From assembly GCF_020382885.2 (NCBI RefSeq), contig NC_058493.1:18198999-18262998 (forward strand): DNA of 64,000 nt, read 5' to 3'. The DNA comes from Scatophagus argus (taxonomy: Eukaryota > Chordata > Actinopteri > Scatophagidae). Under the pieces are notes generated by a model. The model was not told the origin of the DNA. It did no database searches and was given only the letters and a program-made list of their open reading frames with translations. This document shows positions 1-13,800 of this stretch, piece after piece; the first letter of the stretch is position 1; each line of letters starts with the position of its first letter. The position numbers were made by a program, and so were the translations under genes.

Positions 1-3000
1 ATTATACTGGATAAATGCACTTCAATAATGGGTGTGACAGCAGAGGCAATTTGGTTGCAGTCATACACAGCTGACTTTGGCTGCTAATTTAAATAACTCA
101 GAAAAAGTCAATGATATGCAATAATGCGTGAACGCTTACTCCCGTGGAAACTCGTCAGACTGGACCAAGATAGCAAAGTGCTGAAGACACAATGCATAGT
201 AAGGTTCTCCATTTTGCATCCCTTTGTTTGACATTTCTGTGTTCACGCCTCTGTTTCCTGACGTTATGTGGACATTACCTCGACTGGAATGCACAGCGAT
301 CTTGTTTTCCATTGTGCATGTCTGGCGGTGCCAGTATGACATGCATGTCATTCCATTCCTTTTCTGAGTATGAGCAGTGACATACTCTCTTAGAAGGTGA
401 TATTGTCAAGGTAAAAGATCCAACTGAACAACTGCAGAAACAAAATATGTCTGTCCTCAGGAGCAGTGGTCCTTGTTCTTCATGATTTATGATGTCCTAT
501 GAACTGCATTCTTTTTACTGTGAAGCATAATGATGTATGTGTATCTGTAAGAGTTTCTTGGGTAGCTCCATGCTTTAATAATAATGATAGATACACAGGT
601 GATAATCTCTGAAAGGACTTCCTTTTAAGAGAGATAACGATTATCCTCATTGTACTGCACGAGCACAAGTGAGGATTTGAAAAGAAAAAGCATCAGCATT
701 TCTAATCGATAGGCTAAATGACTAGTTCAATGTAAAAGATCAGACCACAAGGAGTTTCCCCTTCAAACATCGTCAAATAATTTTTATTCTTTTTACCAAA
801 CCATGTATTACATGGCACTAGCTTCACAAGTTGAAGATGGTTCTGAGGTTTCTTGGACTAAGAAGAACAAGAAAGGACAGCCTCGCTGATCTTGAGAAAT
901 AACCTGAATATATAAACAACTCTTGTGCAAAGAATCTACTCTTCCAGGTTCCTACTTCAAATAAAAATGCACCTAATTACCTCTGAAGGAAAAAAAAAAT
1001 AGAAATGAAATAAAAACATTCATTGAAACATTTGTGCTACCACCTACATAACTCCCAGTAGGGATGTGTGAGTGTTACAGAAAAACACAACGCATTTCCT
1101 CTGTGCAGGTCTGGTAGAGAAGTACATTTTTACAAACCTTTCTCTTTTCTATTACTAAACACGGGACCCCCCACCAATATATATGTAAATATAAGTCATC
1201 TTCACACCAAGTGCATAAAAATTTAAAATCATAACATGTCTTCTCTGTATCTTTTTATCCCCTATATTTAGCTGTGTGCCACTTTCTTCCTTTATTTCTC
1301 ATGTAGCTGCTTACTGGGCCTAAACACCAGCACTGATTTGAATTTTGTCTAAATATGGATCAAAGGTTTCAACCCCTATTGCTGGAGATCAACATGAAAT
1401 TAGTGCTTCTTTATATTTTAGCGGGACTGTGAATTTTCTATGACTGCTATACATTAGAGTACACTGAAGACCTACTGACCTGTCAAAGCCACGTTCATTG
1501 TTTCTGTAAATGTGACTCTTTGTTTATTTTCCGTAATAAAATATATTTTCTATGATGAAATTGCAAAAGGTGAATATGCAATGTGATTTTTTTCCTCCTA
1601 CATTGCTGTAAGATGTGTTGCATTAATTGTTCTTCTTCTTGTCCTTTGCCAAATTGTCTACACATATCAGGAGCAGTTTTAACATCAGTGTGTTTTGTGA
1701 ATGAAAGAGACCTGATTATTTGATAAATAAATAACTTTTTGGAATGGTTTGTTATTTCAGCATTAAAAGGTACCTGGTGTAGATTTTGACCACTGGTAGC
1801 ATTATTAAGTAATGTTTTAACGAGTGGGACTATACTTCGTTTGCCAATAGTTTCACAGGTTGGTTTATTTACAGGTTGCTGTGACATGCCAAGAAACACA
1901 GAAAATCCATCAGCAAAGGCAGGGGGGAAATGGCTATACGGGTTTAAAACGTTTTTCAAAAATAGTCTGAGAGTTTTTTTCAAGGAAAAAAAATGCATTC
2001 AAGGCCTTTGTTAGGTCTCACGGATATACATGATAGTTTTGATGACAAATACTAAATCTAACCAGGGCACATCAAATGTAAAATAACAAGATAATATTTC
2101 TTCACCCTATTACCCAGACCTACAAGTGCGCAATATTGAGCTAAAAATGAGCCAGGGACTTCATATGCACACATCCATCATGGGCCTGGATGGGTACAAC
2201 CCTAGTCTTCAAGTAAAAAGTGAATCACATATAACAGGATGACAGGACATGGCAATAATTACCTTCTTCTCCATTCTGTTGAGAACAAGAAATGACTGGT
2301 GGAACAAGTTTTGCTTTGTGTTAATTGAGCAGACACCCACTATTCACCTCACTTTAAACTGCCAGCTTTGGCTGCTTGAAAATGTACATTCAGCGGCAAA
2401 GAGGTCGACTCGTTTCCTTTTCTTAATGACATGTTTGCTTAACGACAAATTATTGGTTCAAAACATAACTATGAAGCTGAATCTACAGTACATGCAACAG
2501 TCTTTTGAGCTCCAATGAACTGACTCCATGTTAAGGTGTTTCAGCTATCTCATGCATTGCTGTTTTCACATTACGAAAAGGCAGTCATGCCACTTGAGAC
2601 CTCACAGACATCACAGCAACATAAAATATGAAACTCCTCCAATTCTTTGAATAATACACCATACGACTAGAAGAACAGACAAAGAAACAAATTTTATTGA
2701 GTGGCTGCAAATATTACAGGGCAATTTATGTCCAGTAATGACTATTCCTTCAGTATTTTATTGACACAAAAAATGCTTTCACAGCAACTTAGCCTGAGCT
2801 CTGTTGGCAGGTGATTACAACTGGCCAACTGCGTCAAGGGCGGAGGGGTTAAACCGTGAGTAGTGGAGTGACAATATGAAGGTTTTCCCTCTAATCAAAG
2901 CATTACAGCAGGTGGCCTCACTGATTGGCAGATCTTCAACCAAAGCAGACAGACAACACAGTGAAATCAGCTGCAGTAGCATTTGGTGCTTTTCTCTCAT

Positions 3001-6000
3001 GGTTGGATATCCCAGTATAAAGTCTGGGTACTTGCTGTGATTATTCATAAAAGGCAAAGCTTCAAAGCAGACTGGGAGCTCTAGGAATATACATTACGCA
3101 TGGCACAACTCTTCACTCGCAGTATTACTATGTGGCTCCTCAGCTTTGACATAATGCAAGAGAGTGAAAGAAACAAGGGTGTGTGAATAGGTTCATGTGA
3201 CTGAAGCCACCTTGCAGCTACTTGAAAAACTCTATCTGGGTTGGAGTAACATTAAAGAGGACAGCTGAAGGAGGGTGGGAGTAAAGAAGTAAGGGAAAGG
3301 GAAAAGGGAACATCTGAACTCCCCCCAAATCTCATTTAGGCCAAGCTAATCATGTTGGTGAAATCAAGTGGATCTCTTCGATGCAGAAAGCGTACACTAG
3401 ACCGCCAGGGACACGGTTATCAGCACCCTGCTCCAGGCCTGTTTTTATGATCTGGCTTAAAATCTCTACAGAGACCTCAACAGCGGAAAAACATTGTGAC
3501 ATAATTATAAATTAAATGGGATTAGAGAGTATGACCTTGTTGTGGTGCGAAGAGTAAAATTTCAGAAGTAAAGGTAAAACATCCAGTTACATCGTGCCTT
3601 TTCCTTCTATCCTTCCATGCATCCATTTGTTTCATAATCCAGTGGTTGTCAAACTTTTTCGTGTGAAAGGTCTCCTAAACTGAGACAAATCAGATCCAGG
3701 TCCAAGTCCCCCATTTGACAGTCATTTTGCTTTTAGATGTTTTATTATAGAAAGTGTATGAAACTTATGAGAAAAACAGTCACACAATCTGTGACTGTGT
3801 TAACTATGGATAGAATTGAAAATAAAGAAGCAAAAATCAATAGAAAATTGTTGGAACCCAATCAAGGACCTCACTTCGAGAACTATTGTTGTTCTTATCA
3901 AATTCACGGTCACCGAGATAGAGCCTATCCCAGCATACAAAGGGTGATTTATGGCTTCCAAATTAAGTTACTTGTGGCGCTGCAAACTTCCTTAAGCTTA
4001 GCTGTAAGCTTAATCCCTAATCCAAAGACTGTCAGACACAAAGTTCAAAGATACACTCTCTACACTACACTGAAATGAAATGGAGAAAGGCATCCTCATT
4101 TATGAGAAGCTGAATCCACAATAAAGATCCGTGATGCACTTTGTAAATTATCATTATTGTTAGCAACATGATCATCATCAAACATTTCTTTCCCAGCATT
4201 GACTGCTGTCATTGCCAGACTACTGCAGCTTGATTTGTAAAAAAAATATTTGTATTTGACTGTTTTAAAATCTTTTGACAAATTGAAAGCTAATTCCAAT
4301 TGATTTCCAATTTAAAAATCAAAACTGTGTCACCCCTAGCTGTATATTAGTATCACGTACTCAAGGTGTATTCTCACTTTACAAACCTTCGTCAGGCAAC
4401 ATCGGTAACCACAGATAAGTTCTGAGGAGATCAGTGTGCTAAGAGCACCTCGGAAAAGTGTCCCTTTATTAACTATCAGTATACTATCCAAGTCCAGCTG
4501 CAAAACAATTGGAAATGCACAGCTGTTACGAGTGCTCGGGACCAGATTTGAATCCTTAAATTCCAATTTTGCTTTCTGTTGATGATGACCATTTTAAAGT
4601 CAACCTTGTCTTTTCCGTACAGTCAAAACCTCAAAGTAGAGAGCACACCAACCCAACAATCCTACTACAGGCAATCTATCAACCTGCACAGTGACATACA
4701 TGAATTCCAGCCTATCACTCTTGTAATCAGAGCTGTGTACAACTAATCAGCACTGACCTCCAACGAGATCAGCCCTGCTAGCCTCAATTCATGGAAGACG
4801 ACTCAGGTCCATCAGTAAATGTCTCCACCCAACATGCTCTCTAATAGCAGTTGCCTCCTCAAGGGCTTTCCCATCCATCAACCCAGGGGATGTTAGCCTA
4901 TTAATGGTGCTGTTTGGCTTCTACTGTAGACATTAGCAGAAGCACTTAGACTTCTATCGCCACTGTGAAATGCTAACGATTTATAATCATACCAACTGTG
5001 TTGAAATGACAGAGATGAATGGTTTAATGTGCAAGTAAACCGAGCTGCAACCTTCGACCAATGCTTCATACAGTAGACCAATACAACCAAATCTTATCCT
5101 AAAAAGATTGCTGCATCTCTTTTCTCAGCAATAATATTAAATATTAATAATATACAGTATTTTAAAAAAACGCCATGTTAAACCCTAACTGGACTGTAAT
5201 TTATGACAACACATTATTTCAAAACCTGCACGCAGCAAAATTACACACCTTCTGACAGATATAGCTGACTAATGCCACTTTCACGGCATGCATTCGCTTC
5301 ACTTAAAAAGCCATAATTATGAATAGTTCAAGGAACACCTGAACGTTTAATTTTATTGTGAATTAAACTCTTGGAAATCCAGTCAACATGAGGAGTAGCT
5401 GACCAAAAGAGAAAGACAATGAGGGGGGGAATCAATAACACTATCAGGACCTTTAAAGTTTAGTTTAAATATGCACTACTGGTGTTCTTATTTTATTTTA
5501 CAAGGCATAGTCTACATAAGTACCACTGTTCTGACTATGGTTGAGATCATCTGAAAAAGAAAAATCAAGTCCTTTTGACCACAGTGCAACATAAACACAA
5601 TTGAAGCTGGCTACCATACAAGATGAACTGGCATTTTGTGGTTCCATAATTTTTTTTAAATGAACATTTTTCAATCTTTTTCCTTTACATTTTGAAGGCA
5701 CATCAATGTCCCTCAGCAAAGTAAGTCTTCATAGCCTGCACGGCTATTATAATTACGGGTGTGACAGTAAATACAATACAATTTACACAATCCAATTATC
5801 CACAACTTCTATATTACTGTGGATATTAATTGGAATAACATATTTGCTCATATAATTCAAAGGGTACTTTCCGGGATTTACTTGATAATGCAGTCAGGAT
5901 TAAAGTCAATGTCAAGTCAGTCCTTTATTGATGTTGAGAGAATAGCTTGTAGGAGACACAAACTTCCAGCTGTTTGAATTTGGGATTTCAAACAATTTCT

Positions 6001-9000
6001 AAACCTCTCAAGCAAAGAATACACTGAGTTCAGCACCTGAAGCTGGCATACACCACACACCCTGCTGCTTGTAACCTGAGATCAAATGTGTTTAAAGGTC
6101 TAAAACCTGACCTTTTGGGCAATTCTGCTACAAAGACATCTCTAGACTGAGCTGCTGTCCCTGACGCTGCTAATATTGTGCTTTCAATGCACAGCATGAG
6201 TCGTGCATGCTCTCGACTCTCAACCTGAGCTAGTGACTCCGTCTGATTCTACATTGACACGCGTTTTGTGAAAAGACTGTGACATATTCCTGCATGTGAG
6301 CAATGCTTTTGTGCTCCTCACACAGTGCTAGTGTGTGCCAGGCCCAGGCCCGCGTCCACGTGATGCAGCGACAACAATGACAGGGCTCCTCGTCTGTTAT
6401 TATGGCTTTGTCTTTGACGTGAACTTATTGAAACAAGCAGAGGCATGCAGCACAGCATCAAAACCCTGTAACATTCAAAATAATCCTATTTTTACTTGCA
6501 CAGGAACTATAGGTACTTTAAAAAAATAGAAATAAAATCCATTCTCATTCCATCAGTGGATGCTCATATCCACCTCTGCCAATAAAAGGTGAAAGATAAA
6601 CCCAACTGTTCTCACTGGTCTAATGATAACACACTGTATCAATACTTTGTTCCTCAGGTAGATACGGATAATGAACTGAATTTGAACTCTGCAAACTGGA
6701 GTCCCAACTGGACCCAACATCGTTCTATATTCCCTGTTTTACAGAAAACACGCAGATCACAACATGACAAGCAGGAGGTGTTTTAGTTTCCAACTCTCAC
6801 TCTCAGCAGGTCTGCTGCAGCAGCAACACCAACAGCCCGCTGGTTACAGCCTCCTTGTTACCTCCACAACCAAAGTGGTTATGTTTTCGGTCTGGCTCAT
6901 GTGGTTGCCGGCAGGATTACGGCAAAAGCTGCAGGTTGACCCCTACCTCCCCGGCCGGAAGAAAGCAGCGATGATTGAGCGAGCTAGACAGTGAATAAAG
7001 ATAGGGCGCAAGCATTGGCAACAACAAAACAGAGAATCAGAGAAATAAAGTTTTCTGAATGTTCAATGACGGTTACGATCATACACCCACACTTCTGTAA
7101 CAACCCTGCAGGAAGGTGGCACCTTGTTGGATTTTGTGTTAATTCAGAAAAAGCGCACATCAAGCACACACACCTGCAGCTCTTTATAAATCCATGACAC
7201 AAACAGAGCAGAAGAAAGAGACCAACTCATCAATGTAACCTGGTGGCTGCATTTTCAGCCTAGAGTCTGACCTCACATCCTGCGTACTGTTATTGGCTGG
7301 GGGCTACAAGCCGACAACCCAAAGGCTGATGCCCAGAGAATTACCCAACACAGTAAAAAAAAAAATAACAATAACAATAAGAAGAAGAAGAAGAAGGAGA
7401 AGAAAACTCAGGCACATGCAGAGTGTCACTTATAGTGGATCACAAGTGATGTGATGATAAGTAGTCATGTGTACAACCATATTTTGACATAATTTTAATA
7501 GTTCTAGAAATATATTCAAACATATAGTGGTTGCATATCATATCAAAAAGAACATTTACTTTGTCTAGCAAATGCCACCCCACCACCCCCCTCCAAAAGA
7601 GAACAAAACTGGTCTTACAGGTGATTAATTAAATATAAACAGATATGCTCAAACCTCAACATTATCACGAGGTACCTTTCAAAGTGATAATCCAACAATA
7701 ACCTGCAGTATATTTTTAGAGTCAAACAATCGCCCTCTGTAGGCTTCAAAGGCCACTGTGCAAAGGTTGCCGTTTCCTCACCCTCATCTTGACTTCTGTC
7801 AGTTACACTGAGTTCCAACAGTGGCCAGTTTTTCACGCTGGAAAAAGTCAACACCAAAATCACCAACAAAATCCTCCTGAAACCATTCAGTACTGAATCC
7901 CCCCAAATACACAGCTTCTGCTTTGCTGTGTCACTGTGAAACTCTACAATTACACACCACACCGAGCATGCACGGACAGCAGGGAATTAATGCAACGGTG
8001 ATTTAAGAAGTTTCTATGGGTGCTTTGATACCTTTTTTGCTGTGAAAACATGTCACCACGGTGTTGGAATCCATTTTACTGACAGACAACTTTCAGGCCT
8101 AAAGGTAAGGATTGTTTGACACTCAAAAGACAGCATCCCTTCAAGACTATTTGTGTTTAAGATTACAGTTTGAACAGATACATGATGGCACAGCCACAAA
8201 CAACAGCTGCTTTTCTTTTTTTCAGTGTAGCAATATGTTGCACACGTTGCTGCACTTGATTAAAACAAGCATGAAACATTGTATCCCCTGTTTTGTCAGG
8301 TTAGAGATACTATTTGATATCATTCTGAAACTGTGTCAGTTTTCGTGGATGTCCACACAAAACTGGCATGCTGCTCTCCTCTGACGCATTGAGCATGCTC
8401 CGATGACAAACATCCAGTCCCTAACGTGTGCTTTAATGAACATCACATTTTGACAAGTGACCTCACCTCTTCTTCAGCAGTCCCGCTGGATCAAAATGCT
8501 TTGACGAAACATTTCACAAACATCGATTCCATTTCTGAAGTGAAATTTCCGAGCAGACACAGCTGAGAAAGACAGTAAATACATGCTACAGTATTACATT
8601 TCTATATTCTGTTCATCTTTAGCCAACAGATACAGTAGAAAACAGTTGCAGACAATAATCAGCAGGGGGTGTGACTCTTAACTTGTGCTCGGTTATAAGT
8701 GCCACTCTTTGCACAAAGTGTCTCTAAATGTCAGCACACAGCAGCTTTCACTCACGGCAACTGGAGTGTACTAGACAATCTGTGTAAACTAAGGTGTGAC
8801 TGAAGAAACGTAGGTCAATAAACTCCAGTCACGTTAACAAAACAAGGTCTTAAATTCCATGACCTATGTACACTCAAGATATAAGGATGTTGCTTTGGTA
8901 ACAAAGGCGAAACGCCATATGCATATGTGAGAGTCTCCATGTTGGGAATATATTGAAAATCTCATATACAAGGTTGAATGAGACTCACATTAATATGTGA

Positions 9001-12000
9001 TATTCATGGCATCATGTTTGTAATATCCATGGTGTTACATGTGACAAAGGGTCAACTATAGCACAAATCTGCTATAGCTGCTTCCTCGCTCGTTATGGTG
9101 GCAGAATCAGTAACAATCAACAAGAAATGCTAAATATTTGCTTGAGGGAACCGACTACAGAGAATGACGAGGTTATGCCGGGTTGGTACAACTGCAGCAT
9201 AGTCCCAAATGTCTTCGTCTCCTGCTCTCTGTCATACATCCATCTGTTCCAGTCTCTCTCTTTTTCTGCCTGGGTCAGTGTTACGTTCTGCTCAGATCAA
9301 GATTGTCTCCAGTATTTGTCACATCCCTGGCTCTGCTCCTGCTGTCTCTAATGATCCTGTCTCTCCCTATTCTGTCACATTACAGCAGCGTTCTGTCCAT
9401 CCTCAAGAATCTCACCCTCTGCCTTTCTCATCTTCTGTTTTCCCATCCTCACGCTCTCTCCTTCTTCTCCTTCAACCCACATGCTCATTCAGTATTCATA
9501 TTTTAGAGGACATTTATGAGCATGAAACTGAGCATGTGTGTGCATCTGCACCATTTTCGGTGCAGAGGAAACCTACATTTTCTCCTCGAGCCTTCTCCTG
9601 TCTCCCTCCTCTTCTTTATCTAGCTAATCCAGATTCTGGTTTTGGTTTCGTGTTGCTCATCTTTTTTTAGACTGAAAGCCATGTGCCACTCACTCCTACT
9701 CTCCCTCTGCCTCTTTCTCCATCTTTTTCTCCCACTGCCACCCACTCAATCCCTTTCACCTCTTCCCACTCCATTTTCTCTTCTCTGTGATAGTATGTGC
9801 ACTGCTGATTGTATATGTGTGTGTATGCGTGTGTTTGTGTATGCATGAATGTTGTTTTTATGTGTTGGGGTGGTAACATATGCGCTCTGCCAACCTGTCT
9901 ATGGCTTGCTGCCACAAACCACGTATAGATCTGAATCAGGTCAGGTACTGAAAACGACTGCAGTAGTTTTGTCCATGCAACACACTACTGCAGCCACAGG
10001 TTCTCAGCAGAGTGCTGAATGTATTGTGGTACTTTAAATTTTCACACACTTGTCTTGAACAGCTGTCTCTTAATGGCTTCACTGCAGAATCACATGATTT
10101 CAGTTATGCAGATTCTAGATTTTGCAATACATCACGCTGTCTGTCTGGGAGGGGAAACGCAGCACACACAGTGGCATGCAAAGCTTACTTGGATTACCTG
10201 TCCCATGATGCATTGCTAAGTCTGAAATTAAGATGCATGCCATGGAGTCTAGATCTCCACAAGACATTGCAAAGATCTTGCATATGGACTGGTTCCAATG
10301 AAGGCTTATCAGCAACTGCGAACTTAAAAATGTTTATTGACTTGTTATCTCATAAACATTTCATTCTCCACCTGTGACAAATGAATCCACATTTTGAGAA
10401 TAAAATAATTTTCAGCCCATTTCAAAGAAATAAATATGTTATCAAAATACTGCTTTCCAAATAACATGTTTTGCAGAAATAAAAGATGCCTTTTATGCCA
10501 ACATGTACTCTGCTCACAGACAACAAAATGAATTTGATTTTTAAGGACCCCGGGGTACAATGTATAATACTTTTAGAGTATTCTCATTTTCTATGGACTC
10601 ATTGCCTCAGACAAAGAATTAAATTCATGCCTGCGCTGAATTTGCAGTATTAATAAAATGCAAAGTCTCACTCAAATTGCTCCTCAGTCGAGCTACTATA
10701 TCTGTTTGGAGTATAAGAAGACATCAATACACTTGAGTACAAACCTTCAACCACTAGACAGCAGTGTTGTAATCTATATCTTGGCTTTTGAGGGGAACAC
10801 TTCAATGTAACGTCAACTGAAACGGGAAGAAGAAAGCGCAGATGGCTAATGTAAACCCAAATGACACAGGTCGTTTGGGTTTACACTGACACTGATTACA
10901 GATTGTTACCGTAATGCAATATATCACAATGTATTGAATCGTAACCCCTGCATCATGACAGAATCGTACTGCCAGATTCTTGCCACTACGCTGTCCTAAT
11001 CTAAATCTTCTATCAATTCCTGGAATGGAGCTCTTCCTAAAAGATGAAACGTCCATTACTCTTTTTCACAAGCACTCACCTACACATCATCGTGACACGA
11101 CACAACAATACAGACGGGCTGTTGAGTTTAGGCCAACAACTTGTTAAAAGTTACTTTTTAAATCAAACTTATGTCACAGATTGGTTCTATCACTACTGAC
11201 ACTGGTTACTGCGGGACCACGACACTCAAAATGGTACAAAATGAACCACTTTGCTATTGCTTCATTCCAAAGCAGCGTAGCTCCTTAACTACCTGTAAAC
11301 GCCGCCACTAGGGTCTGCTAAACCAAATAATCAAAAATAATTCAGCAACGTTAGAGCAGAGCGGATGAGTTTTCTGGCACAAGGAGAGGTCACATACAAC
11401 GTTTTGGAAAACAGAAAGACAACACACTGCATCTGCCGGGACTCCCTGGAGGCACTTGGTTTCCACTAGGACTGAAGCCTACAGGGTTACAACAGAACCA
11501 AGTATAAACACTGGTGTTGATGCAGCACAACATTGCAGGGCTTGAGTTGATTTTGGTTTCTTTCTTTCTTTAAATGTGATAAATGTCTTCTATAAACTCG
11601 TCTGCGCTTGACAGGCTTAAGGAAAGAGGCAGGACGCGGTGCAGTGCAAATCAAAATAAAAAGGTGTAAAAAGTAAAAGCTGGGAGACAGTGCAGCACTC
11701 ATCTGTGTGTCATAAACAGTTGATGCCTCTGCTCACAACAAACTTATTCAGCTGCCATAAAACAGGAGACAACAACAGATCTAGACTTCCGTATGTTCAG
11801 AGAATAACATTTTACATGTTTTCCCCCCCTCATTCTCCTTTGCTGAAATGGAATATCATATCATCATTATTCAAAGTCCTGAGAGGTGTTCATTTATGCA
11901 GAAGGCATTTGCACTTTGAGTGGCGCGAGCATAATGACAAACAGCATCCACAACTGGAAGTCGTGAGAAAAGCGGGGCCCAAATTATCAGTGAAATATTC

Positions 12001-12597
12001 TCAGTGTGGATGATAAACAGGTGTGACATTCTTCTTACTGTGGCTGTGCCAGGTCCTTTTTTATTTTTTTTAAAAGGGAGGCATGTCATCCAGCCTGCTG
12101 CCCAACTAACAGCACAGGATCTGAATTATGAATAGGTTAAGATTCAAGTTTGGTTTGTCTAGTCTCATTCTAGTAGGCCTAATGAAAAGAGCAGATCATT
12201 TAGCTAATAAATAAGTATAAAATTAAGTCAACACCAACACTGGTAATTTACTTACCTCAGCTGGACAGTCTTGGGTGCTGGCGCTTTACACCAACTAAGA
12301 AACTGTCACATCACTTGTAACTTGTGATTGGCACTTGTCATCACTTTGACACTAGACAGTAAATTTACTGTAAAATAACTAATAAATACACAAAACCCAA
12401 CCAGTGAAACTATAGTTACTATCCCGAGGTGTTTGCCATGTGCAACTGCTTCAAAATGTGTGATTCCAACAAGTCGATTGGCAACAGCGGCGGTTGTGTC
12501 TAATCTCATTTAAATCAGGACAGCTGCTTAAAGTGCCATCCTGCGGGCCTAGCTCTATAATGTGGATGTGGCCTACGAAATGTGTCTCAAACCAGAA
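1..12597. other. Left flank with no identifiable exon
   Basis: This is AT-rich DNA in which I could not support any coding exon. The longest open frames are either low-complexity CT-rich translations (about 9.2-9.7 kb on the plus strand) or an isolated minus-strand frame of 167 codons at 1495-1998. Several AATAAA-type signals occur on the minus strand, for example at about 2690-2698. This would fit a long intron or 3' UTR of a leftward gene starting near 13 kb, but nothing proves it. A possible hAT-like remnant at 3640-3888 is listed separately. A short AAG run lies at about 7379-7400. Confidence 0.5.
3640..3888. mobile_element. Possible non-autonomous hAT-like remnant
   Basis: The left end reads CAGTGGTTGTCAAACTTTTT, which resembles the terminal inverted repeats of hAT (Charlie-like) elements. 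About 230 bp on, the inverse CTTCGAGAACTATTG gives a partly matching inverted end. No clear 8-bp target duplication is visible and no transposase remains. The assignment rests only on the imperfect inverted ends. Confidence 0.33.
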
Positions 12598-13800
12598 CTA
12601 AAACATGGGCTGAGAAGCCGGGTCACAGCTCGTCCCTGCCGCGGCGGTCTGGCTCAGCCCCTGCATGTGCATACAACTAAGAGAATCGGTCAGACTGTCA
12701 GTGCCCTCAACCGGTAACTGCTGCTGCTTACCTGAATTTTGACGATGCCTTGCCAAGACCCACTGCATCGGTTCCGCTCGCTCTCCCATATCCTTCCGAC
12801 TGCCGACCCGCCTCAGCCTCGCTCTCACCGTTACCGGTTCAGGGTTAGGGGGCTGGGGTGGGGTGTGGGGTGGATTCACAAATGTCTCACCGACAGAATT
12901 AGAATAACCGTACAGACGTCATTACAACAGCAGGATGAATGGACTCGGAGACATCAAAAAGCCGGAGGTTGCTCGGTTAACTGTCGGGTGTCAGCCAGAC
13001 CTGATGCATGCCATCAAAAAGCGTAATCAATCACACGGTCGTTTTCAAGCCGCCAGAGGTTGACGGTTCGGTTCTCTTAACTGCAACACGTCGTCGGCCG
13101 AGGCATTTCACTGAGTGTGGGTCGTTTTCATGTCCCTCCGTCGGAGCTTATCCACAGATGATAACAGTGCCTCGGGTTTAACGAAAAATTACGAGCCTTT
13201 CTCTTCTCACGCTGGAGTCAGTGGCTTGTGTGTGCCATCCGCCGGACAAATCACGAACCCCAGCACGGACGGCAGCCCAAAGGAGGGAGCATTTCCCGAG
13301 GATCTGATTTGGCCCAACCCCTTGGACATTTCTCCCACAAATTACGTGCGAATTCGCTATTCCCTTTCCGTGTTTGGCTGCGTAAATCCCATACAACGTT
13401 CCGTTTACGCACACCTGACTCGTTGTTGTAAATGGCAGACCGCAGACACTTTGGGGATCCTGCGGAGAAAGAGCGCCACTGGTGGTTTGTGAATATCAAG
13501 GAATGAGCAACTGATCCAAAGAGAGATGTGTTTTTCGAGAGTAAACCGCCCCCACTTTCCGAAGTCACCATGAAAGATCCCCACGGGAGGGGGGTTTTAT
13601 AGGCTACTCTTTTGCTTGTTTAGTTGCGTTTGAAGAAGGGGTCTGCTTTGACTGCTGCTTGTTAAAGATAGCAGACAAATGTTTAAGTGTTTGATTTGGG
13701 TTCCGATCGTATCAATACGCATGCGCAGTGTAATGTTTATTTACCCACATTGAAGTTCGTTACCACAGCGACGAAATAGTGATGCAGGCAAAGCGTAACT
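12598..13800 (-). promoter_or_regulatory. CpG-richer promoter-like region, gene unknown
   Basis: Base composition changes sharply here: CG dinucleotides are common, unlike the flanks. A palindromic ACGCATGCGCAGTG at about 13717-13730 matches an NRF1 site. On the minus strand a strong splice donor (AAAATTCAG followed by gtaagcag) sits at about 12733, so a leftward transcript could start near 13.5 kb and have a first exon ending there. The frame into that donor opens with MGERAEPMQWVLARH at best, which I do not recognise; the exon may be purely 5' UTR. No other exon of such a gene is visible in the window. Confidence 0.4.

Noticed and set aside
2815-3057. 80-codon minus-strand frame before an AATAAA
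   Set aside because: I considered it as the last exon of a leftward gene. No upstream exon, homology or consensus acceptor could be matched to it.
9183-9850. Overlapping plus-strand frames of 107 and 153 codons
   Set aside because: These come from a CT-rich stretch and read as Ser/Leu/Phe/Pro low complexity, with no domain or splice support.
12598-12879. 93-codon minus-strand frame in the CpG-rich stretch
   Set aside because: The frame crosses a strong splice donor at about 12733, so the downstream part is probably intron. The upstream residues match no protein I recognise, so it is listed only as a promoter-like region.
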